Assembly (NCBI GenBank): GCA_026014685.1
Contig: JAOZHW010000007.1
Location: 372,001-436,000, forward strand
Length of the DNA: 64,000 nucleotides
Source of the DNA: Candidatus Bathyarchaeota archaeon
GTDB lineage: Archaea > Thermoproteota > Bathyarchaeia > Bathyarchaeales > Bathycorpusculaceae
Reading direction: 5' to 3'
Within the stretch, counting starts at the first letter, position 1; each line of letters starts with the position of its first letter. Positions 1 through 11,041 of this stretch are shown in pieces. The position numbers and the translations under genes are program-made. The notes beneath the pieces are model-generated. The model ran no database searches and was not told the origin of the DNA. It worked only from the letters and a program-made list of their open reading frames with translations.

Positions 1-63
1 CCAGCTTGGATTTCAAAGAAACGAAAAAATTGAGGGAAGATGGGTGTCTTCATTTTTTTCACT

Positions 64-2640
64 TTACGGGTGTTTTCTGAGCAGTAACAGTACAAGAACT
101 GCACCGATAGCTACGACTGCTATGATGATTGCAATGGACATCGGTAGGAAGTACAGGTCAGCTGCGGATGGAGGTTGCGTTGGCTGTTGAGTTGGTGTTG
201 CTACAGCTTCAGAGATCACTACGGCGGTTTCTGCAAATGACCCGTAGTAGCCTTCTGTGCCTGCAAACGTAGCGGTGACTGTGTATTTGCCTGGGACATC
301 AGGAGTCTTCCATGCAAAACTGTATAATCCACTGGTGTCGCTTGTTGCTTTGCCAAGGATTATGTAGTTGCCGTTGGGGTCAATTGCGCTGATTGTTACG
401 TCAACACCTGTAGCGTCAGTCGGCTTTGCTTTTTGCATATAAACGTACTCCATCCAACCACTCATGCTGTCGTCAGACACACAAGCAACGCCATTGGGGA
501 AACGTGCCGCTTGCTCATCTTGTGCAACGCCTGCAGCGGTGTCTGTCACTGTTCCCTGTACGATTATGCTCTCCCCTGCTGTTATCTGAGTTAGAGGAGC
601 TTGGATAGTAGTAGCGCTTGGACCCTTGCCCACACAGTACAATTGCATGTCATAGCTGTTCAAGTAGACCATGTAACCGTCTGCGATAGGCCAGCTTTGA
701 TCCACACCTACCTGTCCCCAGCCGCTCATTGTCCAGAGTTCTGCGCCAGTGGTAGCGTTAAGGCAGCGTACCAATGCACCTTTGTAAAGTGGAGCGTTAG
801 GGGAGTGCTCAGAAGTGTATACGTATATTTTGCCGTCAGCAATGTTGGCGATCGCCAGAGGATAGCGACCGTAAGCTGTTTCGAGACCGCTGTTGGTGCT
901 GTTGCCTGCGCCACCGTTGCCATAGGAGTATTCCAGTTTACCTGTTTCTAGATCATAGCAGTAGAGTACTCCGCCGTAGCCAGCATAGTACATGTTACCA
1001 TATGCTTTGAATGCTTTCATTGTGTTGCTTGCAGTACCATAGTAGTCAAAGGCAACTTGAGATTCAGTTGGACCCCAGATTTCTTTACCTGTATCTAAGT
1101 CATAGCCGTACCACCGCATAGTTTCTTTTTCTGACAACGTGAAAACACGAGTATCTTCGTCAACTACACCTATGATTCTGCTGACGTTGCCTGAAGGGGC
1201 AGCGTAATTTTTGGCCCATAGCAGGCTTCCGCGTGTGTCTGGGTCTATGCTAATGGCCCAGAAAGTGTAGGGATCTGTGGTTCCCCACGTAAAGCTTGAA
1301 GCTAATGTGCTGCTACCGAGAATCATGTCGTCGTAGATTATTGCTTGTATGGTTGCTCCTGTTACGTTTGTCTCCTTGGGTATCGTTACGTTCCAAGAAT
1401 AAGCATTTTTAGCGTCAACTATTGCGCCTATTGGTCTGTATGAAATCATATTGGCTCCAAAGGCTTCAGTTGAATTCCAAAGGGCTAACCAGCCCTTGTT
1501 GGTGTTGATTTGATAAATCAGTAATTCTCCGTTGGGACCGTATCGGGTGGTGCCTGAGGGGACGTTGGTAAGGTTGAATAGCCAGCTTCCGTCAAGAGGG
1601 TCGTAGGCTATCCATGTTGTTCCTGAGACTGCCCATAAGTAGCCGTTGGGTATTACGCCATGTTGGTTAGGGCTTTCGAAGTCATAAAGTTGTCCGAATG
1701 TGGGGGCTACGGTATAGGTTTGTCGCCATATTTCTTCGCCTGTTTGCAGGTTGACGCAGACGTAGTCGTTGCTTTTGGGGTTGTTGCTTTCTGGTGGGGT
1801 GTAGTATAGACGTCCATTGATGATTATTGAGTTCGTGAATTTCGCTTCGTATAAGAGGCCGTTATAGTAGGTTACTCCGTCAATTGCGCCGGTTGTTCCA
1901 CCCACTACACCGCCGTATTGGAGAGCTTTTGTCCACATTATGTGAGAACTGCTCGGTGCTGCACCGTCTGGTTGTACTGATTGATCGCCATATTGGGTTC
2001 CTCCTGCTGTGCTAAGCCAGTTAGATGAGATAGTGTACCAGTTGCTGTTTTCGCCATAAATTGGGCGGGTCCAGTACTCGGTTGGTAATGCGGTTGAGGC
2101 TATGTTCTCTATCGGATCTTCTTGCACTGCCAGAGTTGTTGTTGCGTTACTTGTTAGAAAGACATCGTTTATGTATGCGCTCGGTGCGGTAACTCCCCAG
2201 AGGCTTGTTACGGGTTCAGTCCATGTATAGGTTAATCCTGGAAACTCAAAGAACAAAGTGTAGTTGCCGACTTGGTCTGGTGTATAAAGCGTGTACGCTG
2301 AGGAGGTGGTGTCTGTAACAGTGTCCCATGTTATTGTTTCGACTTTTCCATCGGGTTTAGTGATTGTCAGTTTGTAGTCTTCAAATCTTATGTCATTGGT
2401 TACTGATGCGCCGTCGAGGACCTTGTCAATCCAAACTACAATGGTTGTTTGTTGACCAACTCCTACGGGGTTGGGTGCGGCGTTGATGTAGGCGTATGTT
2501 GGAATTTTCCATGCGGGGTCGTGTGCGCTAGCGGTCGGTAAAAGTATCATTGGAGCTACAAATGAAATCGTTAACAGTGTAGCTAAGAAAACAAAAGTCA
2601 TATTTTTTCTATTTTTTATTTGCAAGTTTTTATTCTCCAT
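64..2640 (-). CDS. Secreted PQQ-type beta-propeller surface protein, membrane anchored
   Basis: 858 residues. The N-terminus has a basic stretch and then a hydrophobic signal segment (about residues 14-38, ending near TASAHD). The middle (about 230-700) carries repeated blades of the type 'YDLDTGKEIWGP', 'YDLETGKLEY' and 'LNATTGAELW', typical of PQQ-like (outer membrane assembly BamB-like) propellers. An Ig-like domain follows (about 715-815), then a Thr/Gln/Pro linker and one C-terminal membrane helix (about 828-853) before RKHP. This layout is common in archaeal cell-surface proteins tethered to the membrane. No catalytic residues are recognised and the role is unknown; ligand or protein binding at the cell envelope is inferred. 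It is divergent from the regulator gene at 2751, with about 110 bases between them. Confidence 0.85.
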   Translation of the reverse strand: MENKNLQIKNRKNMTFVFLATLLTISFVAPMILLPTASAHDPAWKIPTYAYINAAPNPVGVGQQTTIVVWIDKVLDGASVTNDIRFEDYKLTITKPDGKVETITWDTVTDTTSSAYTLYTPDQVGNYTLFFEFPGLTYTWTEPVTSLWGVTAPSAYINDVFLTSNATTTLAVQEDPIENIASTALPTEYWTRPIYGENSNWYTISSNWLSTAGGTQYGDQSVQPDGAAPSSSHIMWTKALQYGGVVGGTTGAIDGVTYYNGLLYEAKFTNSIIINGRLYYTPPESNNPKSNDYVCVNLQTGEEIWRQTYTVAPTFGQLYDFESPNQHGVIPNGYLWAVSGTTWIAYDPLDGSWLFNLTNVPSGTTRYGPNGELLIYQINTNKGWLALWNSTEAFGANMISYRPIGAIVDAKNAYSWNVTIPKETNVTGATIQAIIYDDMILGSSTLASSFTWGTTDPYTFWAISIDPDTRGSLLWAKNYAAPSGNVSRIIGVVDEDTRVFTLSEKETMRWYGYDLDTGKEIWGPTESQVAFDYYGTASNTMKAFKAYGNMYYAGYGGVLYCYDLETGKLEYSYGNGGAGNSTNSGLETAYGRYPLAIANIADGKIYVYTSEHSPNAPLYKGALVRCLNATTGAELWTMSGWGQVGVDQSWPIADGYMVYLNSYDMQLYCVGKGPSATTIQAPLTQITAGESIIVQGTVTDTAAGVAQDEQAARFPNGVACVSDDSMSGWMEYVYMQKAKPTDATGVDVTISAIDPNGNYIILGKATSDTSGLYSFAWKTPDVPGKYTVTATFAGTEGYYGSFAETAVVISEAVATPTQQPTQPPSAADLYFLPMSIAIIIAVVAIGAVLVLLLLRKHP

Positions 2641-2750
2641 TAAATTGTGAAAAACTAATTCGCAAAAAGATTATTTTAAAACTGGTTAGTGTCCTCTGTA
2701 CTAACCTGTTTTAATAAAATTAATAAGCACTAAAAGGCTAAGACGACATC

Positions 2751-3533
2751 ATGGGGCAGCAAGAGTCAGACATTGAAACCATGCACAGATTAGGCTTAAC
2801 TGTTTTGGAGGCTAAAGTCTATTCGTCGCTTATTGCAAGAGAGGGTGCTGAGGCTAAAACAATCGCCCGAAACCTCAACATAGCCAAGTGTGAGGTCTAT
2901 CGAGCAATATCTTCACTTGAAAAAACAGGGCTGATCGAAAAAAAATTGACCATTCCTTCAGTGTACAAAGCCATACCGATAAGAGAAGCCTCAAAGATAC
3001 TTCTTGAGAAGAAAACAGCAGAATACAAGAAATTACAAGAGGACGCTGAAAAGCTAGTAATATCCCTAGAAAGAAGCAGCACTTTTGATTTAGACAAGGA
3101 AAATGAGCAGGGCATCGTGTTGTCTGAAGGTAAGACCGTTACAAAACGGCTTGTTAATCAACTGCGTACTACTGAAAAAAGTTTTGAATCTATTTCTACT
3201 TGGAATGTTTGCGCAAGGATGCTTTGTGACTGGATAGATGACTTCAAATGGTTAACGGAAAATGGAGTAAACGTCCGAGTGTTAACTGACAAGTTGCGGA
3301 AGGATGAGTTAACACCGCAGTTTTTGTTGGATTTAGAGAAAAGTCAGTTTTTTGAAATACGATACTACAAGGAACCATTGTCGATTAAGATGGCGATACG
3401 AGATAAGAAAGAGATCAACGTCTGTTTTTACGAAAAAAGAGGAAGCCCCAGCATGTGGTCAAATAACCCCATCTTTGCGCAACTTGCCACTAAATGCTTT
3501 GAGTGCATGTGGAACGAAGCTACTCAAGTTTAG
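2751..3533 (+). CDS. TrmB-family transcriptional regulator
   Basis: 260 residues. The N-terminal 80 residues form a winged helix-turn-helix of the TrmB type (LTVLEAKVYSSLI, then AKTIARNLNIAKCEVYRAISSLEKTGLIEK). A short coiled coil follows (about 85-110), then a C-terminal domain resembling the phospholipase-D-like sensor part of TrmB proteins (about 120-260). TrmB proteins often sense sugars or other small molecules; the ligand here cannot be told. It starts about 110 bases from the divergent surface-protein gene and could control it, which is inference from position only. Confidence 0.8.
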   Translation: MGQQESDIETMHRLGLTVLEAKVYSSLIAREGAEAKTIARNLNIAKCEVYRAISSLEKTGLIEKKLTIPSVYKAIPIREASKILLEKKTAEYKKLQEDAEKLVISLERSSTFDLDKENEQGIVLSEGKTVTKRLVNQLRTTEKSFESISTWNVCARMLCDWIDDFKWLTENGVNVRVLTDKLRKDELTPQFLLDLEKSQFFEIRYYKEPLSIKMAIRDKKEINVCFYEKRGSPSMWSNNPIFAQLATKCFECMWNEATQV

Positions 3534-3569
3534 GCCCCTTAAGCAAAGCCAGACACGTTTGCTAAGATA

Positions 3570-3630
3570 GGATTTGAACACGCGAACTCCTGCGGGATAA
3601 GAGTCTTGGTCCTACGCTGTTGATTATGAC
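3570..3630 (-). pseudogene. Decayed tRNA-Leu fragment
   Basis: On the minus strand this stretch aligns base by base with the intact tRNA-Leu at 4295-4382 over the anticodon arm, variable arm and T arm, for example 'tgcgggataagagtcttggt' against 'tgcgggataggagcctcagt'. The acceptor ends are not preserved, the universal T33 is changed, and the would-be anticodon loop reads CCAAGAC. It is best read as a duplicated and decayed tRNA-Leu. With the intact copy it brackets the VapBC genes. Confidence 0.7.
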
Positions 3631-3659
3631 CTGCAGTTTAAATGGGAAATTTTAAATCC

Positions 3660-3673
3660 ATAACTATAGTTAT
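3660..3673. promoter_or_regulatory. 14-bp palindrome upstream of vapB
   Basis: ATAACTATAGTTAT is a perfect palindrome just downstream of the TATA-like tttaaatc (3651-3658) and 10-20 bases before the possible vapB starts. VapBC complexes usually repress their own promoter by binding such palindromes, so this is a likely autoregulatory operator. Confidence 0.6.
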
Positions 3674-3691
3674 AGATAATTGGTGTTTTAT

Positions 3692-3892
3692 TTGGCAACA
3701 ACCGTTCAAGTGGATGAAAAAACCCTTCAAATGCTCAACAAAGCAAAAAAAGAAATGAAAGCAAAAAGCCACAACGAAGTAATAAAAAAACTGCTTGCAG
3801 AACACAGAAAAACCCCCTGCTCCATGTTCGGCTCAAACCCAAAACTTGACTCCTTCATTGCAGAAGACGAAGCGGATTCCCATGAACTGTAA
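3692..3892 (+). CDS. vapB: VapB-type antitoxin
   Basis: About 66 residues from the TTG at 3692 (ATTVQVDEKTLQMLNKAK...). TTG at 3680 and GTG at 3683 are alternative starts. The N-terminal part looks like a ribbon-helix-helix DNA-binding segment (TVQVDEKTLQMLNKAKKEM, then SHNEVIKKLLAE), and the acidic C-terminal tail (SFIAEDEADSHEL) is the kind that wraps a PIN toxin. It overlaps the toxin gene by 11 bases, so the pair is translationally coupled. The role is to neutralise VapC and, with it, repress the operon. Confidence 0.75.
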   Translation: MATTVQVDEKTLQMLNKAKKEMKAKSHNEVIKKLLAEHRKTPCSMFGSNPKLDSFIAEDEADSHEL

Positions 3893-4292
3893 CTACATCA
3901 TCGACGCCTACGCTTGGATAGAATACTTCAAAGCTTCAAAACAGGGTGAAACCGCAAAGCAATACATAGAGAATGAAAACGCCGTAACACCAACCATCGT
4001 TGTCTCAGAAATCAGCAGAAAACTAAGTCAACAAATCCAACTTGGAAAAGAAACAAAAGAAGGCAGCATAAAGCGTTTAGATTTTATTCTAGACACAAGC
4101 AGAATCGTTGACTTGGACTTTGAAACCTCAGCCGCAGTGGGAAAAATCATTGAAGAACTAGGGAGTCAGATAAAGGATTGGAGCTTGGCCGATTTAATCA
4201 TTCTTTGCACTGCACGCAGCTTGTCGGGGAAAGTTGTAACAGGCGATGAACACTTCCGTAAAGTGAAAGATGCACTTTTCATAAAAGAGTAA
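3882..4292 (+). CDS. vapC: VapC-type PIN-domain toxin (ribonuclease)
   Basis: 136 residues from the ATG at 3882, chosen because it overlaps the antitoxin stop and begins directly with the first PIN strand. PIN acidic residues are visible: D8 in NYIIDAYAW, E in VVSEISRKL, D in WSLADLIILCTA and D in VVTGDEHF. PIN toxins are metal-dependent RNases, often cutting tRNA or rRNA. The stop codon ends only 2 bases before the CCA end of the convergent tRNA-Leu at 4295. Confidence 0.85.
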   Translation: MNCNYIIDAYAWIEYFKASKQGETAKQYIENENAVTPTIVVSEISRKLSQQIQLGKETKEGSIKRLDFILDTSRIVDLDFETSAAVGKIIEELGSQIKDWSLADLIILCTARSLSGKVVTGDEHFRKVKDALFIKE

Positions 4293-4294
4293 TT

Positions 4295-4382
4295 TGGTGC
4301 GGAGGGTGGGATTTGAACCCACGAACCCCTGCGGGATAGGAGCCTCAGTCCTACGCCGTTGGCCATGCTGGGCGACCTCCGC
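4295..4382 (-). tRNA. tRNA-Leu (anticodon GAG)
   Basis: Minus strand, 88 bases with CCA encoded. The acceptor is GCGGAGG/CCTCCGC with A73. The anticodon stem TAGGA/TCCTA holds loop CTGAGGC, anticodon GAG, read from position. A long variable arm (class II tRNA, as expected for leucine) is followed by T arm GTGGG-TTCAAAT-CCCAC. No intron is seen. Confidence 0.95.
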
Positions 4383-4485
4383 CTAAATGCAACCCATTTG
4401 AGGCTTTGCGGAGATATAGAAACATCTAGCCCAAATAAAGGCTTTACCGTTAAAAACGGCAGCAGCGATAAGTTTAGCGGTTGGC

Positions 4486-5070
4486 TCATGTTTTGGAGAG
4501 CAAAAAATAGCCGTATTCCGCTAACAGGTTGGGCAGGAGCTTGACTTGCCTGTTGTCGGTTCTGAAAAAGGCACGTTGCACTGTTATGTGTTTGGTTTTG
4601 CAGTAGTCTTTGAAGTCAGCTAAGCTCAAAAAATGAAGGTTCGGCGTGTCGTACCACTGGTAGGGCAACGATGCGGTGACGGGGACGCGTCCGCGGAAGA
4701 ATATTCTGGCGCGGGCTTTGTAGTGGGCAAAGTTGGGGATGCCGACGATGACTTTCTTGCCAACACGCAAGGCCTCTTGGAGGGCGAAGTCGGGTTTTTT
4801 GACCTGCTGCAAGGTCTGGTTGAGGATGACGTAGTCAAACGAGTTGTCGGCGTACTCGGAAAGTCCCGTGTCGATGTCCTGTTGAAAAACGCTTAACCCC
4901 TCTTTGACGCAGCGCAGAATAGCGTCCTCATTTAACTCGATACCCTGCGCATGCACCTGCCTCTCGCGCGTTAGGTACGCTAAGAGTTCGCCGTCGCCGC
5001 AGCCCAAATCCAACACCGAAGCGCCCGTGGTGATCCAGTTGGCGAAGGTTTTGAATTCAGTTGGGTTCAT
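4486..5070 (-). CDS. metW: MetW, methyltransferase-like partner of MetX
   Basis: 194 residues. SAM-binding motif I is [17 protein letters not shown] (about residues 17-33), followed by [13 protein letters not shown] and the MetW-type [18 protein letters not shown] and [14 protein letters not shown]. The start ATG overlaps the metX stop by 4 bases. In bacteria MetW is needed for full MetX activity in methionine synthesis, and the pairing here suggests the same. It is the third gene of the metY-metX-metW operon. Confidence 0.85.
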   Translation of the reverse strand: MNPTEFKTFANWITTGASVLDLGCGDGELLAYLTRERQVHAQGIELNEDAILRCVKEGLSVFQQDIDTGLSEYADNSFDYVILNQTLQQVKKPDFALQEALRVGKKVIVGIPNFAHYKARARIFFRGRVPVTASLPYQWYDTPNLHFLSLADFKDYCKTKHITVQRAFFRTDNRQVKLLPNLLAEYGYFLLSKT

Positions 5071-6173
5071 GGTGTTTGTGCTCCTTTGCCGTTGCAGACG
5101 CTGTTTAGGAAGTTGCCTATGAGTTGGCTTTCCTGCTCCGTTTCTAAAAGGAAGGCGTCGTGTCCGTAGGTGCTGTTGACTTCGCAGTAGCTGGCGTCTA
5201 CCCCGCTGAGTTTGCAGGCTTTAACGATTTCCTGTGATTGGTAGGTTGGGTAGAGCCAGTCGGATTTGAAGGCGATGACCAACACTTTGGCGCTTAACCC
5301 CCGAAAGATGCTGTTGAGGCTGTGGCCGTTTAGGATGTTGAAGTAGTCGATGGCTTTGGTGATGTAGAGGTAGCTGTTAGCGTCAAATCGCCGTACAAAG
5401 GTGTCGCCTCGGTTGTGGAGGTAGCCTTCGACTTCGAAGTCTGCCCCGAACTTGAACGGCGCCCTATCCGCGCGGAATTTGCGGCCGAACTTTTCAGCCA
5501 TCGAAGCGTCACTCATGTAGGTTATGTGCCCAATCATGCGGGCGATTGCAAGCCCTTTGGCTGGGATGCTGTGGTCGTAGTAGTTGCCGCTGTGCCAGTC
5601 GGGGTCAGCCATGATTGCTTGGCGTCCGACTTCGTTGAAGGCGATCTGTTGGGGTGTGTGTTTCATTGTAGTTGCAATTGGTATCGCCGAGCGGATGCGT
5701 TTTGGGTAAGATGTCATCCACTGTAGTACCTGCATGCCGCCCATGGAGCCGCCGATGACTGAGAGTAGCTTGTTGATGCCGAGGTGGTCGATGAGGTGAC
5801 GTTGGGCGTTTACGATGTCGCTGATGGTGATTAGGGGGAAGTCTATGCCATACGGCTTGCCAGTTTTCGGGTTAATTGAAGATGGTCCTGTGGAGCCTTT
5901 GCAGCCGCCTAAAACGTTACTGCAAATAACATAGTACTTGGTGGTGTCGATGGCTTTGCCTTCGCCGATGAGGTTGCTCCACCAGCCGCCTTGGCCTGCA
6001 GCGTGGGCGTCCCCTGTGAGGGCGTGTAAGATGAGGATGGTGTTGGTTTTGTCTGGGTTGAGTTTGCCGTAGGTTTCGTAGGCAAGCGTGACGGGGGATA
6101 GTTTTTCGCCTGACTCAAGCGTTAACTCGTCGAAGGTGTAGGTTTGGGTTTGTTGGCTTTGGGGTGTGATTAG
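5067..6173 (-). CDS. metX: MetX, homoserine O-acetyltransferase, with no canonical start codon
   Basis: The frame is open from about 6230 and encodes a full-length alpha/beta hydrolase of the MetX family, about 368 residues. It reads [15 protein letters not shown] near the N-terminus, then [15 protein letters not shown], the nucleophile motif [12 protein letters not shown], and the Asp and His of the triad in SDWLYPTYQ and YGHDAFLLE. It acetylates (or succinylates) homoserine for methionine synthesis. A good GGAGGA site lies at 6181-6186, but the frame has no ATG, GTG or TTG between the stop at 6231 and the internal ATG at 5744. The coordinate given assumes the CTA codon 7 bases after the ribosome site; ATC at 6168-6170 is the alternative. 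A sequencing error is possible. Confidence 0.85.
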   Translation of the reverse strand, partial: LITPQSQQTQTYTFDELTLESGEKLSPVTLAYETYGKLNPDKTNTILILHALTGDAHAAGQGGWWSNLIGEGKAIDTTKYYVICSNVLGGCKGSTGPSSINPKTGKPYGIDFPLITISDIVNAQRHLIDHLGINKLLSVIGGSMGGMQVLQWMTSYPKRIRSAIPIATTMKHTPQQIAFNEVGRQAIMADPDWHSGNYYDHSIPAKGLAIARMIGHITYMSDASMAEKFGRKFRADRAPFKFGADFEVEGYLHNRGDTFVRRFDANSYLYITKAIDYFNILNGHSLNSIFRGLSAKVLVIAFKSDWLYPTYQSQEIVKACKLSGVDASYCEVNSTYGHDAFLLETEQESQLIGNFLNSVCNGKGAQTP

Positions 6174-6186
6174 CTTTGTTTCCTCC

Positions 6187-7955
<1,769 letters not shown>

Positions 7956-7970
7956 GGGGCACCGTGCTGG

Positions 7971-7985
7971 TATAACGGCTTTATA
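7971..7985. promoter_or_regulatory. Imperfect dyad TATAAC-GGC-TTTATA
   Basis: Third copy of the metY/cysK dyad, with 6-bp arms and one mismatch, 16 bases upstream of the regulator start at 7955. It would fit autoregulation. Confidence 0.5.
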
Positions 7986-8068
7986 GCTAAAAACCTTTCG
8001 AGATGCAGCCGAAAAATCTGCGGGATATTCCAAAAGTAATATTACCCTTCGCTGCAAATTACTAAATC

Positions 8069-8623
8069 ATGTTTCCAACCCTCGAAGACATAGCCAAACG
8101 CCGACGTCAACTCGGCCTAAAACAAAGCGAACTCGCCAAAGCTGCAGGCGTCAGCCAATCCCTCATCGCCAAACTCGAAGCAGGCACCATAGACTCCTCC
8201 TACAACAAAGTAAAAACCATATTCGACGTACTCGAACGCTTAGAATTCAAAACTAAAGTGCAAGCCGAAAAAGTCCTCCACAACGAAGTTATAAGCGTGC
8301 AGAAAACTGAACCCATCTCAGCGGTTGTTAAGATTATGAAGGAGTACGGGATTTCTCAGGTGCCTGTTTTTGATGGGAAGCAGTCCGTGGGCAGTATTTC
8401 TGAGAAGGCGATTTTTCACCAGATTTTGGCTGGGCGGGATTTGGAGGAGTTGTCTAAGCAGCCTGCTGAGCGGATTATGGAGGAGGCGTTTCCGCAGATT
8501 AATGAGGATGCGCCGTTGTCGTTGATTACGAGTTTGTTGCAGACGTATTCGGCGGTTTTGGTTTCGCGGAGGGGGGATATTATTGGGATTATTACTAAGG
8601 CGGATTTGTTGAGGATGCTTTAG
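8069..8623 (+). CDS. XRE-type HTH regulator with paired CBS domains
   Basis: 184 residues. The N-terminal Cro/XRE helix-turn-helix (about 8-60) reads [30 protein letters not shown]. Two CBS motifs follow (about 70-184): [21 protein letters not shown], and [20 protein letters not shown] with [14 protein letters not shown] pairs bind adenosyl ligands such as AMP, ATP or S-adenosylmethionine. A SAM-sensing role would suit the methionine and cysteine genes on both sides, but that is inference. It is divergent from the regulator at 7955. Confidence 0.85.
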   Translation: MFPTLEDIAKRRRQLGLKQSELAKAAGVSQSLIAKLEAGTIDSSYNKVKTIFDVLERLEFKTKVQAEKVLHNEVISVQKTEPISAVVKIMKEYGISQVPVFDGKQSVGSISEKAIFHQILAGRDLEELSKQPAERIMEEAFPQINEDAPLSLITSLLQTYSAVLVSRRGDIIGIITKADLLRML

Positions 8624-8655
8624 TTTCCATAAAGGTTTTAAGCACCAACAAAGAT

Positions 8656-8670
8656 TATAACAGTGTTATA
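8656..8670. promoter_or_regulatory. Dyad TATAAC-AGT-GTTATA upstream of cysK
   Basis: A perfect 6-bp dyad with a 3-base spacer, ending 15 bases before the cysK ATG and about 20 bases downstream of an AT-rich TATA-like stretch near 8633. This placement would block transcription start if occupied. Confidence 0.65.
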
Positions 8671-8685
8671 GAAGCGTGTATTAAA

Positions 8686-9630
8686 ATGAAAATAAACAAC
8701 AACATCCTACAAGCCATCGGAAAAACCCCCCTCATACGCTTAAACAAACTCACCGAAGGACTAAACGCCACCATCGTAGGCAAACTTGAATCCCGAAACC
8801 CCGGTGGCTCAGTCAAAGACCGCATCTGCAACAGCATGATCGAAGAAGCCGAAAAACAAGGCATCCTAAAACCCGGCGCCATCCTCATCGAACCCACCAG
8901 CGGCAACACAGGCATCGGACTCGCCATGGTCGCCGCCGTCAAAGGCTACAAACTCATCCTAACCATGCCCGAAACCATGAGCCTAGAACGCCGCAACCTC
9001 CTAAAAGCATACGGCGCACAACTCGTCCTCACACCCGGCCCAGACGGCATGGGCGGCGCCATCAAAAAAGCCGAAGAACTCCACGCCACCACACCCGGCA
9101 GCTTCATGCCCCAGCAATTCAAAAACCTCGCCAACCCCAAAGTGCACCGTGAAACCACAGGACCCGAAATCTGGGAAGACACCGACGGCCAAATCGACAT
9201 CCTCGTGGCAGGTGTCGGGACAGGCGGAACCATAACAGGCGTAGCTCAATTCATCAAGCCTAAAAAGCCAGAGTTCAAAGCCATAGCGGTGGAACCTGCA
9301 GCGTCGCCAGTACTCAGCGGCGGAGCGAAAGGCCCACACAAAATACAGGGCATAGGTGCAGGCTTCAAACCCGACGTTTTGCAACTGGAACAGATAGACG
9401 AAATAGTAAAAGTAGCCGACGACGTTGCATTAAAGACTGCCAGAGTACTTGCACAGAAAGAGGGTTTGCTGGTAGGGATTTCTGCAGGAGCCGCTACGTG
9501 GGCAGCGCTTGAAGTTGCTAAAAGACCCGAAAACAAAGGCAAACTAATCGTTGTAATCTTGCCAGACACAGGCGAACGTTACCTAAGCACGGTGCTGTTC
9601 CAGGAGCCAACGCCGCCTCCCAACATTTAA
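8686..9630 (+). CDS. cysK: Cysteine synthase (O-acetylserine sulfhydrylase)
   Basis: 314 residues, normal family length. PLP lysine in the motif [15 protein letters not shown]; substrate loop [15 protein letters not shown]; phosphate-binding [15 protein letters not shown]-terminal [16 protein letters not shown] and [14 protein letters not shown]. It makes cysteine from O-acetylserine and sulfide. It is followed 77 bases later by the acetylserine-forming enzyme at 9707, so the two are one pathway unit, probably controlled through the dyad upstream. Confidence 0.95.
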   Translation: MKINNNILQAIGKTPLIRLNKLTEGLNATIVGKLESRNPGGSVKDRICNSMIEEAEKQGILKPGAILIEPTSGNTGIGLAMVAAVKGYKLILTMPETMSLERRNLLKAYGAQLVLTPGPDGMGGAIKKAEELHATTPGSFMPQQFKNLANPKVHRETTGPEIWEDTDGQIDILVAGVGTGGTITGVAQFIKPKKPEFKAIAVEPAASPVLSGGAKGPHKIQGIGAGFKPDVLQLEQIDEIVKVADDVALKTARVLAQKEGLLVGISAGAATWAALEVAKRPENKGKLIVVILPDTGERYLSTVLFQEPTPPPNI

Positions 9631-9673
9631 TTCCTTTTTTCTTTTTACAAAAAAAGACGCTTCTCTTATATCC

Positions 9674-9692
9674 ACCCTCAACACTATTGAGG
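9674..9692. promoter_or_regulatory. Inverted repeat in the cysE leader
   Basis: CCCTCAA-CACTA-TTGAGGG, 7-bp arms and a 5-base loop, ends 14 bases before the cysE ATG. The right arm overlaps the purine-rich ribosome site (gagggaaaggg), so the hairpin could limit translation, or the repeat could be an operator. Confidence 0.45.
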
Positions 9693-9706
9693 GAAAGGGA
9701 AAAGAC

Positions 9707-10774
9707 ATGAGTTCAAAACCAAGTCAACCCCGACCCAAAGACTGCGCCGAATGCCTAGAAAAAAACAAAGACATAGACTGCTGGAACCCCCAGCGCATGC
9801 TAGACACCCTGCTGCGCAACAGTCAACAAGTGGAACATGACTGGGTACTCAAAGGCATACCTAAACTCGTAGACGACGTTATGGTTAGTTATGAGCGGTT
9901 CGGCGGGATGGATCACCTTGAAGGACGCGACTTACCATCCAAAAAAGTCGTTATCGAAGTCTTGGAGGATTTGTTCACGGTTCTTTTCCCCGGCTACTTG
10001 GGCGATTCTGAACTCACCAAAGCCAATGTAAAATATCATTTAGGCACCAAACTAACCTCCATCTATGAGAGGCTTACCGACCAGATTGACAAGAGCCTCA
10101 AGTACATCTGCAGAAAAATCAGCGAATGCCCACAAGACATCTGCCAAAAACGGGCACACATCGTGGCTCGGGAGTTGTTGGAGAAGTTGCCTGAAATCCG
10201 CGCTAAACTCAGCGGCGACGTGCAAGCAGCATACAGCGGCGACCCCGCAGCGGTAAGCACTGATGAAGTTATCCTTAGTTATCCCTGTATTTTGGCAATC
10301 ACAACACACCGCATAGCCCACGAACTCTACCTTGCAGGTGTCCCGTTCATTCCACGTATCATGAGTGAACACGTGCACAGCTTAACAGGCATAGACATTC
10401 ACCCAGGCGCAAAAATCGGCAAAAACTTCTTCATCGACCACGGCACAGGCGTCGTCATAGGCGAAACCACCGAAATCGGCGACAACGTCAAACTCTATCA
10501 AGGCGTCACGTTGGGTGCGTTGAGTTTTCCCAAAGATGAGAAGGGCAACATCATCAAGGGCAGAAAACGCCACCCCACAATCGGCAACAACGTCGTCATC
10601 TACTCAGGTGCAACCCTGCTGGGTGCGGAAACGGTTGTGGGAGACAACGTGGTAATAGGCGGCAATGTTTGGTTGACTGGACCCGTGGCTTCTGGAACGA
10701 AAATCACTATAGCTGAGCCCGAACAGAACTATAAAATGGAGAACGCACACAAAAAAGAGAAACAATACGTCTGA
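9707..10774 (+). CDS. cysE: Serine O-acetyltransferase, long form
   Basis: 355 residues. The N-terminal 200 residues are helical and resemble the extended bacterial and plastid-like serine acetyltransferases. The C-terminal left-handed beta-helix (about 220-330) has the hexapeptide pattern and active-site region [20 protein letters not shown], then [19 protein letters not shown] and [19 protein letters not shown]. It makes O-acetylserine for the cysteine synthase encoded just upstream. Several cysteines in the first 30 residues ([15 protein letters not shown]) are unusual. Confidence 0.9.
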   Translation: MSSKPSQPRPKDCAECLEKNKDIDCWNPQRMLDTLLRNSQQVEHDWVLKGIPKLVDDVMVSYERFGGMDHLEGRDLPSKKVVIEVLEDLFTVLFPGYLGDSELTKANVKYHLGTKLTSIYERLTDQIDKSLKYICRKISECPQDICQKRAHIVARELLEKLPEIRAKLSGDVQAAYSGDPAAVSTDEVILSYPCILAITTHRIAHELYLAGVPFIPRIMSEHVHSLTGIDIHPGAKIGKNFFIDHGTGVVIGETTEIGDNVKLYQGVTLGALSFPKDEKGNIIKGRKRHPTIGNNVVIYSGATLLGAETVVGDNVVIGGNVWLTGPVASGTKITIAEPEQNYKMENAHKKEKQYV

Positions 10775-11041
10775 TTATTTGTTTTCTATTTTTCAGTATG
10801 AAATAGAGTAGTTAGGGAGAGTACACAGTGGTCTATTTGTGGTTGTATGTTGGTGACGTAGAGGGAGTGGGGTTAAGCGTTTTTTGTTCTATATATAAAG
10901 GAGAGGGTCAGTGGCAGAGTAGCAACCGCAGGCAAATTAGACGACAAAGCCAAACCCGCTAGAAGAAGATGAAATAACAGATGTTCAAGGCAACTAAAAT
11001 AAAAATTGAACTAAAGGCTAAATAAACTGGGGAAGGTGGGT
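10775..11041. other. Intergenic stretch with a strong TATA-like element
   Basis: No convincing gene. At 10883-10899 lies tttgttctatatataaa; its reverse complement matches 16 of 17 bases at 31650-31666, upstream of the gene at 31730. It may be a promoter for an unrecognised transcript; no RNA fold or open frame was recognised. Confidence 0.35.

Noticed and set aside
4633-5122. Plus-strand frames across metW
   Set aside because: No family features, no ribosome sites, and they oppose a well supported gene.
5909-6118. Minus-strand frame of 69 residues inside metX
   Set aside because: Ser/Thr/Pro-rich shadow; the MetX family sequence runs through this region in another frame.
10920-11040. Possible C/D box guide RNA
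   Set aside because: gatgaaat resembles a C box but no matching D and internal boxes at proper spacing were found.
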